From Diadema setosum (taxonomy: Eukaryota > Echinodermata > Echinoidea > Diadematoida > Diadematidae): 64,000 nucleotides of DNA. The stretch is taken from assembly GCA_033980235.1 (NCBI GenBank), contig CM067068.1:32707046-32771045 (forward strand), in the 5' to 3' direction. Every line of letters begins with the position of its first letter. Positions within the stretch are counted from its first letter, which is position 1. The notes below the pieces were generated by a model. It searched no databases. It had not been told where the DNA came from and worked only from the letters and a program-made list of their open reading frames with translations. Below are positions 10,748 to 22,725 of the stretch, piece after piece. The position numbers were made by a program, and so were the translations under genes.

Positions 10748-13624
10748 ATATTCTACTTCCTTGTATGTACTATAGATTAAAAAAAAAATAATTGAAAATA
10801 TTCAAATTCATGAAATTCTTCCGTCGAGATGTTTTCATTGCAACTGATTGTCAATCGGTTGCAATTGAAAATATGTTTAGTATGTTCTGTTCTTAGTCAG
10901 TTCTTCAGGACAAATCTCAAGTGAAATACCTTCAGATGAAGAAGGTTTGGGATAGAGCCAAGGAAGTCTGATGATGTTGAGGCTGTGGAAAATGGAGAAC
11001 CTTGATGAAATACATATCTTTCCTTGAGAGGGGTTTCAATGTCAGTGGGAGGCCAGGGCAGTTCAAGAGTGTTGGTGGTTGCCAAAGTACTGGAGCTGTA
11101 GTTGTACCTTGGGCAGATCTCGATGTTGACATCTTTACAGGTGTGTGCATTCCTGTTTGATGATTTGGCTGTAAGTTTCTTACCTTGTCTTGCTAGTCTC
11201 AGAATGCAGACCTTCTTTATGTCAACGTGCATTCAGAGGCACACATTAGGTCTAATGTCAGTGTTTCTCAATGATGTGAGTTCATCTACATAATGATGTG
11301 AATTGCCTGTAGTAATAGTTTGTAAAATGCCAATCAAATATGTGTATTTGTGCATATTGAAAAGAATATTAATTAATTCCTTAAAAGTAACTATGAAGTA
11401 GACTAATTTGCAAAATGAGACATTGCTGATTGAAAAGTACAAAAGGGCAAAGTTTAGCATTTTGTTGAAGAATGGAACATTAAATCAGTTTCACATTAAT
11501 TTTCAAGAAAATAAATTCATAATATGTCAGAATTTGTTATGTTCTATGTTTGAAAAGTTCAAATAGTTTCACTTGGCAAGTATCTAATAGTTGTCTCTCA
11601 GGTTTTATATGGCAGAAACTGAGTAATAGTATGTCTACCTTTTGTTTTTTATTATTCAGTAAGATAGGAAAGCTCAAGTTAGCAGTTTTTAATGTGATAT
11701 TGAAGGACTTTACTGTAAAATCCAGATTTTATTTTTATTCATTTTTTAAAACCTGAAATAATTTGCTCAGGACCTTGTTAGGTTCAATGCAACTTTATGC
11801 AATATGAAAAGTAATGTGTTATGTGATAGAAACCTTTTGAGGTTATTTTGTGTCAATTTTTTTAGTATGGAGGGGAAAAGTAGAGCTATATCCATGGGCG
11901 CTGGCTGTACAAATGAAATGCAGACTGCTGTTTGTGTGTGTCACTGTTTGCTAACTTCAGTTTGTAGATTGTTTGATGAAAATGAAAACATTGTTTGGGG
12001 GAGAAGAAATATGCAAGGGGAGCCAGAAAAAAAAAAAAAAAAAACATGAGGGAAGTGAAAAAAGGGTAATATAATCTTAACAGTGTTTGCCAACTGTGAT
12101 TGACATTTGTACAAAGAATGGCATGCAAGCAAAGTGAATTGGAACTTTTATTGTGATAAAAACCTCATAACTTTGAAATGGTATAAATTTACTGAAATGA
12201 ACAGGGTCTTGGAAATGGTTCATATTTCCTTTCAAATCTCTTGTATGTGAAAACTGTCTGGTCGGTCTGAAACTCTAGCTTGATTAATGAGGGAACCTGA
12301 CATGATATGGTTGAATGAACAGCCAGCAGGTCTCCTTACGAACTTTTTTTTTAAATATTATAATTTGACATGGGCTAAGTGGTGGAGAATGGAGAAAGAT
12401 TGATAATCTTTCAGCCCTTTAAACAGCAGAAATTCATGAACTTATTGCATATTGGAAATTGAGTATTGCCAGCATTTTTAAAAACTAGAACCACTGCTAC
12501 AGGTTATTTATCTTCCTGAAATTTTGAGGTGCCCCCACAGTTATTTCTACTGTTTGGTTTGTTTGTTTGTTTGTTTGTTTTTTGTTTTTGTTTTTTTTTA
12601 TGGGGAGGGGGTTGGGATAAGAAAAGTAGAGCAGTTGTTATGGTATCTTGGAGGTGCTGTGAAGTAGACTAAAGTGACTGATATCGCTTTATTTCTTCAA
12701 CCTTTTCTTAATATGAAGTTTCCATGCAGTTTTCTGATTCGAAAAGGTGAGAATAACATGGACTTTTCTATAAAAAGGGAACAATGTTGATTGTAAATGT
12801 GTTTGAATAGGTCGCTTATAGTTGGAATGTGTCTTGGTGCTCTGAGTGATGGGTGTGTTATAGTGGGGTAGGAATCCTTCCCTTGTACCCAGCTGGCTTA
12901 TTAGTGGAGCCAGGTGAATGGCTAAATCCACTGAAGTTTTGTCAACCACCTATTGTCGTGTATCAAAAGCCCCAATTACGGGAAATCAACTTTCCATTGG
13001 CGACTCTGACAATCCTTTTGTAAGGGCTCTTTGCCCAAGTTAATGGGAGATGGATAAAATGAAAAGGGGTGGGGTGCTCAATTTCACCTGTTTTCTTCTC
13101 TCTCATACCCCCCTCCCCCTCTTTCTCCGTTCTTTGTCATAGAATTGGATAGATAGCCCACATCATTAGAGAATATTGTGAAGGGTTAGGTCTTGAGTAG
13201 AAAATGTGGTATTGTCCCGGAGTATTCAGATTTCATGCCTGGTTCACTGGTATTGATCAAAAGTGATAATGATAATGGTGATTGCCTATAGAAAGGATCC
13301 TTGAAGAGGAGAGGGAATAGGTTCTGAAGGTCATTTAGTTGTCATTTACTCCCAAGAAATGGGGAATGGAATGGGGACCACCAGATGACAAGGGTAATGA
13401 AGGGAACTTGGTGTGGTGGTGGTAGGAAAAACTTTTATTGTAGTGCAGTGGCAGTGAAAAAGTCACCGAACAGCCATTGTCATGGTAACTTTCACAAACA
13501 AGTATTCACTAACAACAGTGTGAGTGCCTTTGAGAAAGACTACTGAAAAAGTTTTTTTTTTCTTTTTTTGAGAGTAAGTTTTCGTGCTCTATCGAGTAAG
13601 GTGAATATTGCATTTTTTAATTTC
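10748..13624. other. AT-rich DNA, nothing recognised
   Basis: Contains an A run near 12029-12044, GTTT units at 12556-12590 and TG-rich single-copy DNA. Frames of up to 111 codons exist around 10.9-11.2 kb, but they show no domain, splice context or codon pattern I can support. Confidence 0.45.
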
Positions 13625-13737
13625 ATGGAATCAAGACATTACATAATGGTGCGTATCACAGCCAAAAACATTTGCATGCTTTTATTTTTGCGCGAACATT
13701 TCCACACTGCAAAAATGTCCACTTTTACAGTAGTACA
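13625..13737. repeat. Probable T-family fragment
   Basis: Contains TTTATTTTTGCGCGAACATT and ends in CTTTTACAGTAGTAC, matching the style of the T elements, but lacks a clear left terminus. It is treated as a fragment. Confidence 0.4.
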
Positions 13738-13761
13738 GGTGACTGTGGACTGTTATAACAA

Positions 13762-13773
13762 AGTCCTGGGGAT
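13762..13773. repeat. Target-site duplication, left copy
   Basis: AGTCCTGGGGAT occurs here and again at 15226-15237, exactly bracketing the LINE fragment. Confidence 0.8.
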
Positions 13774-15225
13774 CTCTCTCTCGTGTCGCTACACTTTTCC
13801 CAGCCACTGCAGAACACAGGCTCTGGCACATGGGGTGTAATCGTGGAGATCATGTGATGTACAGGGTTGTGGCAGTAGGGTGCAGTTTAGTAGGTGTTCC
13901 ATTGTCTGGGGAGCCTCCCTGCAGTCGCATTCGGTGGATCCATCATGGTTGTATCCCCATTTCTGCATCAGGGCTTTGCATCTCCCAACTCCAGTTCTAA
14001 GGCGATTCAGGCAGCGCCAATTTTGCCATGGCTCACTGGCACCTGTCGGGAGGGATTCCTTTGGCTCAAAAGAGAGGTTATGGGGTTTCTCCTGTAGATG
14101 TTTTGACCAGGCTTCTATCCTGCAGTTCTGGGGATTGCCATCCAGGGGTTGTACTGAGTGTAGAAAACTCTTCCTGGATTTTAGCCTTTTCGGTGGAGGA
14201 ACATGCTGGAAAAGTGGATGGCGACTGTCATCTTCCTGTTTTGTGCGTTCCACTCTTGAAGATACATCTCTTCTGACTGTAGGAGGGGCAATTCCACACA
14301 GCAGGTTAGAGGTCATCAATTCGGGTAGGCTTGAGACAACCAGAGATGGCCCTACAAGCTGCATTTAGAACAGGGTCCAGCTTCTTGGCATGTGAGGAAC
14401 GTCCCCAGACAGGGCATGCATATTCGGCTGCAGAGTAACACAGGGCGAGGGCAGTGCTGCGGATGGTTCCTGGGTCTGTTCCCCACTTGGAGTTTGCCAG
14501 CTTTCTCAAGATGTTATTCCTGGCTCCCACCTTTGCCTTTGTCTTGCTGACATGGTCCTTGAAACTGAGAGTGCGGTCTAGAGTGACTCCTAGATACACT
14601 GGTTTGTCTATGTGTTCTAGTCTCTTGCCATACCAGTGGACCTTCAGTTTGCGGTTTGCATCACGACTCTTGAGATGGAAAGCACTGACTTGAGTCTTAT
14701 CTGGATTTGCCCGAAGATGGTTTACAGCATAGTAGGTGGTCAGGCCCTCTAGTGCTTCACTTAGCGTTCTTTCGAGATCCAGAAATGACTGGGACTGAGA
14801 GGCTATGCACAGGTCGTCTGCATACAGGAAGCTCCTGGTGTTCTGGAGGATGGGTTGATCATTTGTATAAATGTTGAACAAGAGTGGAGCAAGAACGCTG
14901 CCTTGCGGTAGCCCATTTTTCTGTCTGCGCCATCTGCTTCGATCTCCACTGAGATCAACAAAGAAGCGTCTGTTCTCCAGCATGTTTTGGATCAGAGAAG
15001 TCAGGCTGGCATCATGTGTAATCTTGTACAGCTTCTGCACGAGTACTCTGTGGTTGACTGTATCGTAAGCTGCAGACAAGTCAACAAAAGCAGCACCAGT
15101 TATGAGTCCCTTCTCATAACCATCCTCAATGAATTGGGTTAGGTTAAGCAGTTGGCTTGTGCAGGACTTTCCAGGTCTGAAACCCGCTTGCTCAGGGATC
15201 AGCTGCTAATCAATAATCAATAATC
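13774..15225 (-). mobile_element. 5'-truncated LINE (non-LTR retrotransposon) insertion
   Basis: The insertion is bounded by identical 12-bp direct repeats (AGTCCTGGGGAT at 13762-13773 and 15226-15237), the expected footprint of target-primed reverse transcription. Inside is a minus-strand reverse transcriptase reading frame that starts mid-domain at about 15205, so the 5' part (endonuclease and N-terminal RT) is missing. Between the truncation point and the right duplication lies about 20 bp of TAATCA units, perhaps filler DNA made at the 5' junction. The 3' end, next to the left duplication, is a short GA-rich tail (CGAGAGAGAG on the minus strand) rather than poly-A. The perfect duplication and nearly intact frame suggest a fairly recent insertion. 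The clade (Jockey, CR1 or RTE type) cannot be fixed by eye. Confidence 0.88.
13789..15205 (-). pseudogene. LINE reverse transcriptase, partial, one frameshift
   Basis: About 470 codons of a non-LTR retrotransposon polymerase, which would copy the element's RNA into DNA at a nicked target. Reading from the 5' side, one sees EQAGFRPGKS, then FVDLSAAYDTVNH (palm block with the first catalytic Asp), then GLPQGSVLAPLLFNIYTND, and then the catalytic FLYADD box (YADD at 14813-14824). These are followed by PVYLGVTLDRTLSFKDH and the C-terminal region with CYSAAEYACPVWGR. A stop follows RIDDL at 14306. The frame resumes in another phase (LLCGIAPPTVRR), so a single small indel near 14306-14312 breaks it. 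The second part continues to 13789 and carries a Cys/His-containing tail (ECDCREAPQTMEHLLNC) typical of related elements. The first coding third or more is absent, and no AUG start is meaningful because the frame enters from the truncation. It is inactive in this state. Confidence 0.9.
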
Positions 15226-15237
15226 AGTCCTGGGGAT
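15226..15237. repeat. Target-site duplication, right copy
   Basis: AGTCCTGGGGAT, identical to 13762-13773. Confidence 0.8.
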
Positions 15238-15415
15238 GAGCAGTTTTCCTCTGTTATAACCACAGGGAATTCTTGGGTACCTGAATGTTAACTTCATTGT
15301 AAAAAAAAAAAAAAAAATGTTATAACTTGGTTAATTGTGACGGGATTGCACTGCATAATATGCAGTGCTACATGTACAACACTCATAGATTCTCCAGGAG
15401 ATACCTTGAAAAGTT

Positions 15416-15822
15416 TAAAGGGATGATATAGTTTTGATTAAGATGGGGCTTCAGATTTTTAGTTTTTTTTTTGTGTGTGAGAGAGATAATGAGAAACTGC
15501 TTATGAAATATGAAAGAGCATACAATTCTCAATTCTAAAAGAAAATCAAAGTTGTTTTGATGAAAATTGGTTTTGAAATAGCTGAGATATCAAAAACAGA
15601 GTGGTCCTGATAAAGGGTAGATTCCATCTTTTACTAGGTCCACTTTGTTATGCTTTGTTTTTGGATATCTCAGCCATTTCAAAACTGATTATCATCAAGT
15701 AAACTGTTGATTCCTCCTAGAATTGTATGCTCCTTAATATTTCATAAAAGTGGTTTCTAATTCTTTCGTAAAAAGTTTAAAACCTGAATCCACATCTCAA
15801 CTAAAACTGTACCATCCCTTTA
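15416..15822. mobile_element. P-family fold-back element, diverged copy
   Basis: Starts TAAAGGGATG and ends CATCCCTTTA. Almost the whole ~407 bp folds back: a left-arm block containing ATTGGTTTTGAAATAGCTGA and GATATC pairs with GATATCTCAGCCATTTCAAA on the right. The flanking TA and TAAAGGG ends would fit a TA-target (Tc1/mariner-like) non-autonomous element, but no transposase is present. It is more diverged than the copies at 42.5 and 51.1 kb. Confidence 0.8.
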
Positions 15823-18262
15823 ATATCCTGACTAAAAAAGCCTTCATGATCTGGGAATTATTTTTCACCTGCTGAGATGCCTGTAACACTCTGGTATCGT
15901 TCTTTTTAGTTCCTCCTTTAAATCTCCCTTATTGTGATGTGTGAATGTCGGCAGCCTTGTACATGCATACTAAAAAAGGATTTGAATTTAAAACGAGCCA
16001 ATGAGCCTGTTGCAACCTCTTCAGTACGTATTTGCATACTGAAAAGGTTAATCATGGAACTCTTGTCTCATGGAAGGGGCAGCATTTTATGTTTCAAAGC
16101 ACTTGAGTTTCAGAATAGAAGTATGTGTTTGGCTATTTCCTTGATAAATATTTTGAAAGGATTATTACAGCATATTCTAAATTCATACTTCTTGACAAGA
16201 TGCTGGTCCATAACAGGAATACTTTATATGCCATATATTTAGTGAGTCTAAATTTTCGCAAATCAAGACTTCCTGACAATTTTGTGAGTATTGGTTAAAT
16301 TTGCGATTGTGGAATACATTACTGAATGGAGAAATGTATGCCTGCATGCCATACAAGTATTCATGTTGGGATCTAAGCTAATATTTTTGCATGTTTTTAA
16401 ATTTGCAAATAGTACCTGTCTCATGAAATTCACGAAAATAAAAGCATGGTGAAATATTCTGCGTATACAGTATTATTATTATTTTCATCTTAAAATCTGA
16501 GGAATGATCCTGAAGGGAAAGAAAAAAGAGTTCTGAATGTTAATGCAATTAGTTCCAGTGTGCTATTGTAATTGAGAAACTTCAGCTTTAATGCTGTATC
16601 ATTTAAATTAAAGAAATGGATAGTATAGAGAGAGACAAGGTAAGAAACCATGGGAGTGAGACAGCTTTTTAAAAAGAATACAGTCTGTAAACTCTGTCTC
16701 TTACTTGAGACACAACAAAAACATGCCATTTATATCGTCAGATAAGCTTGAATAATGCAGGAAAGACACTCCGCGTGGAACTTTGAAGCGGAGATTAGCG
16801 AAAGAAAAGGGTAACATTCCGCCTGCCTGACTCGATATTGTGATGGAGGGATGGGTGAAAAGGCTGACGAGGCTCATCCATCCTCGGACGGAATAATAGA
16901 TTAAGAGAAGAAGTGATGCTAAAGAATGAAAGACTGACTGCTATAGAGAGTTGCAAGAAGAAAAGATAGCATAAAGACATGATAGAGAAGAATTACTGAA
17001 AAAAAAGAGGGTGGCCCACCCCACCCCACATCCTTTTCCATCACATTTCCCCAGTGAAAGCAGGAGTGAATAATGTGCATTTCAATTGTAACTTCCCCCT
17101 TTTTTTATTTCTTAGTCTTGTTATTGTTCCGTGCAGACCCGTTTTTGTTGGAGTTGTATACACCAGGTGAAAATAGAATTACATTCTCGGATGACCTAGG
17201 AAGCTGCAGGGGTCTGGGAAGGTTTTCAGGATTTTCTTTAAATCCTATTTTTGTTCTGTTGTCATGAGGGCACATATAGGCCTTGATAAGACTTGATGCA
17301 CTGGAAAATTCTAAACTATTTGAGTAGATAAGAGAGAATGAGTAAAAGTCAGAGCAGTTATACCATACTTTTTCAGACTGAAGAAATGATTCTAGAATGC
17401 AGAGAATAGGCCAGAAAACAATTGATAGATGGGAAACAAGCTACAAATTGAAAAGAAAAGTCGCAAAAAAAAGGAAATGTACTTGTATTATACAATACCA
17501 ATCAGCAAAATGAAAGGCAAGGGAAAGAATCTAAACAATTGTTCCAACCACATCCGTCATTCTGCAAGCTATTCCACAAGTGCATGTGGTAAAAGAAAGA
17601 GTGTAATAAAACATCAACAGTAGAGAAGTGAGAAAGAAAAAAAAATTGTGAGTGATGATAGATCAGACTGCAGAGTAATAGTGAGGCGTGTAGACAATAC
17701 TAATGGCATGTGATATAACAGACAAAATATTCTGGAATTGAAGATGGAGACCAAAACATTCAATCACTACATCAGACTGGGGAAAAGCATTATTGTGAAA
17801 TGTCTATACTGTCGTGATCAGCAAAATTCATCAATATTCAAAGTTTTTCTTAGAAGAAAGGTAAATGGTCTCAATATACTTGTTGATTTTATTGCTTTCC
17901 TGCTGTTAGTGGCTGTTACTGAAAGTTTGTAAAGTAAAGCATTATTTTGCTATAAAGTCATTCTGTAAAATGATGGTTATATATAGCAGGACTATTCTGG
18001 ACCAATTTGCATAATCTAGATACAAATTCACTGCACAGTCACAGACTGTCTGTATGAATAAGTGTGGTTGTCCCAAGGAGCATGTAATGTGCCAAAAATG
18101 GAGCATTTGCCTCAACAAAAACAGCATTTGACCTCACAGCTCTTCTCCAGGCATATAATCGATGCCATGAAGGTGATTCCAAGGATGGCGTGAATAATAG
18201 GATGAGATAATCCTCATTTCCTGACAGCATTCAGATAAAGATTTCAAGAATGTGTTTATCTG
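15823..18262. other. AT-rich DNA with a possible T-like remnant
   Basis: No gene recognised. The segment at about 16240-16473 (AAATTTTCGCAAATC ... CACGAAAATAAAAGCATG ... ATACAGTATTA) resembles a decayed T-type element. The rest is AT-rich single-copy sequence with only short unrecognised frames. Confidence 0.4.
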
Positions 18263-18367
18263 CCCCCTCATCCCCTTCCCTCCCTTCCCCTCCCTTCCCC
18301 ACCCCTTCCCCACCCTCTCCTCTCTACCCCACCCCTTCCTCACCCTCTCCTCTCTACCCTCCCCACC
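18263..18367 (+). repeat. Polypyrimidine tract with a 30-bp tandem duplication
   Basis: About 105 bp with almost only C and T on the plus strand. Positions 18301-18330 and 18331-18360 are tandem 30-bp units differing at two sites. Homopurine/homopyrimidine tracts like this can form triplex DNA. Proline/serine-rich frames across it are compositional artefacts. Confidence 0.85.
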
Positions 18368-20100
18368 TGTGCAATGTTTTGCTGCATCTCATGAAATGTA
18401 CCACCCCACCCCCAGGGATGATCTTTGTTTGTTTACCAGTCGTGATGCACCTGCTCTGATAAATGCCATGGGACACTTTACATGGGAAGGTAACATGACC
18501 AGCGATGAAAAAGTACAATGTAAGCCAAATGAATGAAATATTTGTGGCCATTTCACTATTCTTTTTACCTTGCTTGGAGTTCCAAAGGCAGGTGTGCTTT
18601 TGTTTTCAACAGGACTTTCTTTCAATATTTTTTCCTTCAAACAACTGAAGTTTCAAAGAGGGGAATGAGTAAGTGATGTTCCATGAATGATTTAAGTTTT
18701 TGACAAAATTTCATGAGATTTACTGTGGTAGTACACAAATTAATTTGGTTTCTCTATTTATGTGAAATGTTGACTGCATGCAATATAAACTAGTCCCTAA
18801 AAATCATTAAAGATAGTGTAGATTATTGATAGGCTATTGTATTCAGAAAATTTACTCCAAAGAGATGGAGCAGCTATCACATACATTTGTCACCACAAAG
18901 TCTTGATGTGACAAGACTATCAGTGTCAGCTATCTCTGTGCATTGTTTTCTCTGCAACTGCTCTCTCTTCAATGTGGAACATTCACTCCCATTGTTAAGG
19001 TGCAGAGTAAAGAATCAATCGCTGGACAAACGATCATTTAAAAGCCAGCTTCCAATCAATAGAAAATGTCAGATACAAAGTGATGACTGTCAAACCAATG
19101 TTATCAGCATATCTCTCATTTGGACTGAATTGTTGTGCATGTGCTTCAATCTTTATTTTATGTTTTTATAGTCGTAAATTTGATATCACAAGGATTGTAG
19201 ACCATATCATTTATAAATCTCGTACAGGGAAATTTAAAGAAGAAACAAGCACAAAAACTAAATTCAACAAAATAATTATGCAAATCTACCCAAAAAGAGA
19301 AAAAAAATAGATGTTGCTCATATGTCATTTTCATTATGAATTATGAATAAATTTCTGTACTGATCTGTTGTGGTTACTGCACATTGATTTCCAAACTACT
19401 GCAATTTCAGAGTCTTAGCAGTATTTTTTTTTTCTGATTATTTTTTTTCTGGTCTGTCATCTTGCATGATGCTAGAAAATGCGGCTCAAAGAGTAGAATT
19501 TAGTGATTTTGTCTTCTTGGTGATATTCAAGTAGACTGTTGGGGGAAATGATGGAAAGTGTGGTTTGGTGTAAGCTTGTGCTGTGAGAGTGAATGTGGTT
19601 TCTTCCAAATTCAGATATTGTCCTCATATTGATTTCTCTGCCTGTGATGAGTATATTGCTCCTTTCATTTCCAATCTGATTAGAAAATGTGGGTGTGTGT
19701 ACATGACTGAAATTATTCGCTAATCGTCCTGATGCCATGAATTTTGATTAATCACAAACTGTAAACATGCAGAAAAAGGAAGTTTATACTCTACTTAATT
19801 CGATTTCAATTAATTCATCAGTATTGAAGAGGAACTACAAGGCATTAATCCTTTCTCTACCAACGCCCTCTCAGTATAAGTTGGATTTGATCAAAATACT
19901 GTTGGATGTGATCATCTACTTCACAGAGAAATAAAATTATTCAGAAAAAGAAAAGAAGTGAAATGAGCTGTTACAGTCCGAGTCGTAGATTTCATGCTGT
20001 ATGAATAACTGGCGACACTTAAAAAAAAAAAAAAAAATCATGAAGATGTTACTACATCTTAGCCAGGAATCCATACATCAGAATTTAGCTTTGCTGCTCT
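18368..20100. other. AT-rich DNA, nothing recognised
   Basis: Single-copy AT-rich DNA with short A and T runs (for example 20020-20037). Frames stay below 95 codons and are unrecognised. Confidence 0.5.
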
Positions 20101-20671
20101 AGGACCCCGTTTACAGTGCGGGGCTGGGCCGAGCTGCGGCCGAGCCCAACCTCAATTACGAGGCCGAGCCCCGCAATTTTGTCCGTTTACACTGCCGGGC
20201 TCGGCCGCGCTTTTGATTCAAACCTTTCAATATTTTGTCATAGTGGCGCTCTGCTTGTAAACAAATGCAATTTGGTATTGTCTGGTTTTCAGACCCTTTG
20301 CCCACTGAATTCTGTGGTGACAAAGTCGCCGTTCGGGCAAAGGCCTTTGCCGAAGGAAAAAAATCCTTTGCAGGACAAAACACCTTAAACTATACTAGTT
20401 TTCGACGTTGAGGGGGTTAATATCCTGAATAGCGAAATATACAGGCAGAGGGTTTGGAAGCCAGACTAAACTTGGCCACGCATTTGGCCCAGTTTGCATT
20501 TACACTGAGAAAAGGCTGGGCTCGGTCGTGGCCGAGCCGCGGCCGAGACCACCTCCAGAGCGAGGCCAAATGCGAGGCCAATTTTGGCCTCGCATTTGGC
20601 CTTTTGCGCGTTTACACTAGAATGAAGGTGGGCTCGGCCGCGGCCGAGCCTCGCACTGTAAACGGGGTCTT
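20101..20671 (+). mobile_element. C-family CpG-rich TIR element, copy 1
   Basis: Termini are AGGACCCCGTTTACA and the inverse of AAGACCCCGTTTACA. The 571-bp body is far richer in G+C and CpG than the flanks and is dominated by GGCCGCGGCCGAG palindromes. The terminal word (C)GTTTACA(C/G)TG recurs inside at 20183-20194, about 20496-20507 and about 20607-20618, each followed by a GGCTCGGCCG block, so the ends are nested. A second copy at 63044-63605 has the same orientation and is highly similar. No transposase domain is visible, and frames inside it are arginine/alanine-rich by composition. An 8-bp target duplication (hAT-like) is possible but not clear. Confidence 0.88.
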
Positions 20672-22725
20672 GGTTGTCCTGATTAATCTGAAGGACTGTA
20701 TGGGTGCAGATTTTGCATTTCTTGGATTGAGTGGTATTTGCCTGTACATTTTGTTTTTAAATGTTTCAGATTGTTCAATCAAAGCCACTTGCCTGCTAAT
20801 CCTGGGCAACTAAATCTCACTGTCGGGACAAGAAAAATAAATGGTCGCTCGCCTGCCCAAAGTACGGGGTCCTTGCATGAAAAACCTTTCGGGCAAGTGG
20901 GCTATAGATAATTTTTTTTTTTCTTTTAATGCCCTGCGACTCATTTTGGAAAAATGTTACTCAGGAAATTTGTTTCTATGCTATGTGAATGCACACAGGT
21001 GCAAATACAAAGTGCCCTTTGACATATGAATGTGGTCTTGCAATCATTTTTTATTTTTGATCGTTTACCCCAATCAAGATGTGGCTCCATGACAACAGAC
21101 AAATTTGTCTGCACCAAGGCTCTTCACCACGTCATGCCCATCAAAGGGAATCGGCGGTCAATATCTTTGATTGTATCTTCCATAGACGTGGCAGGAGGGA
21201 AGACCTCAGCTTGATGATGTATTCAATGGCGGGGAACTTCTTAAAATTGAATTAATCCACATTCTTTGAATGCTTTCTTTGAAGGGTTAACCTCTTTTCT
21301 ATTCACTCTCTATACTCAATCGATGAAAAGGGTAAAACTGCTCTATTTGGACACCAATAATTGAGCAAATTTCTTCAAGGTATGATGTTTGTCAGTGCAA
21401 TTGTATTTGCACCTGATTTTCCCCTACCCCCCCCCCCCCCAAAAAAAAAAAAAAGATTCTGTCAGAGGCAGAAAGGCACAGCACCCGGAATCGAGGTCAT
21501 AATTACTTGGTTGTGGTGGTGGGGGTGGGGTGTAGAGAGTGGAAGGTTGAGTGAAAGTTTGTGTTTTAGGCATTTTTCTGTGGTGCAAGAAATGACATAA
21601 TACATAGTAATAGTATTCAAATAAGCTGATGCTGAAAATTATCCGTGGGCCCAAAAAATGATTTTGTGCACAGTTGATAACTAAAACATTGGCAATAGCA
21701 AAGAACGTGTCAAGTAATATTCATGTCAATATAGTGAGTATGTATCTTAAAGTCGAATATCAAGTCAGAATGATAGGTGTTAATGTGATCTTGTAAGATT
21801 TGTTTCTTTCTAAGTGGTATATTTGACATGTTTGCAAATCTGTGTATTTTCATGTGCAGAGTATTCATTTGTCTCTGTAGAAAAGTCAAGATTCTGAATA
21901 ATGAACCCTTTGTCATTTCTTGAGTAACAGACTTCGGGAAAAATGTGCAATTTTCATTTTCAGATTAATTAATCTTAGGAATATCAAACCTTCAGAATAT
22001 CAAATTTTTGGAATAATGAAGTGTACCCATGTAACAAACTGTAACCATAATTAATGATCTTAATTGAGTAACTGTTGTTTTGTAGCAGAGATAGCATGTA
22101 AGTGTAGTAGGGCATATTTTGTGTTCAAAATACTTCATTAAAAGTGTCTTGAAATGATGGATGTGAATTTCCAAGTTAGATTATGTGTCGTTGTCTATCT
22201 TATATTGCGGAATGTTATGGACATTGTTGAGATATGACAAAAATGTGCAGATTGTGGGAAATACCTCCCTTGTCGTTTGGTCAGCGTTTTTTTATGTATA
22301 CACATTTCTGTAACAATTGATGGGAAAGAGTGAGAAGTGATACCAAAAAATATTTAAAGGGAATGAGGAAAGAGGAGAAACCAGAAGCAAAAGTCATAAA
22401 TCGTGATTTTGATTGCATTTTCCCCAGAAATAGGGTAAGATTGGAGAAAAAAGTTTTTTTTTCTTTTTTTAAATATTTTGCTGCATCTTTGGTCGCACCA
22501 GACGTGGGGAATGGTGCCAGTGTAGAGAAAAACTTGCAGTCATCAACTTGACTTTGTGGCCCTTTGACAGTTGGTCCAATCTTTACGATGTGCGGACAGA
22601 CAAGGAACAGGGACCGTGGGCGGCCTTGAAGGTGCCCTGTTTTTACTGCAGGTCCTGGGGAACGGTTCTTCGGTATCGCACGAGACATCCCATGTGTCAG
22701 CGACACTTGACTGAGTGTTGGAGTT
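20672..22725. other. Single-copy DNA with small repeat remnants
   Basis: At about 20800-20905, words such as GGGCAACTAAATCTCACTG and CGGGCAAGTGGGC resemble parts of the 27.2-kb element, so this may be an old fragment of it. At 21895-22020, AT-rich AATAATGAA/AATATCAAA units resemble the array at 32.16 kb. A higher-G+C patch at 22490-22700 has no recognised function. Overlapping frames of 108-141 codons near 22.3-22.9 kb match nothing I know. Confidence 0.4.
21427..21454. repeat. C14-A14 junction run
   Basis: Fourteen C residues are followed directly by fourteen A residues. Confidence 0.9.

Noticed and set aside
13880..14368. 162-codon plus-strand frame
   Set aside because: It lies antisense to the LINE reverse transcriptase, whose motifs are clear on the minus strand.
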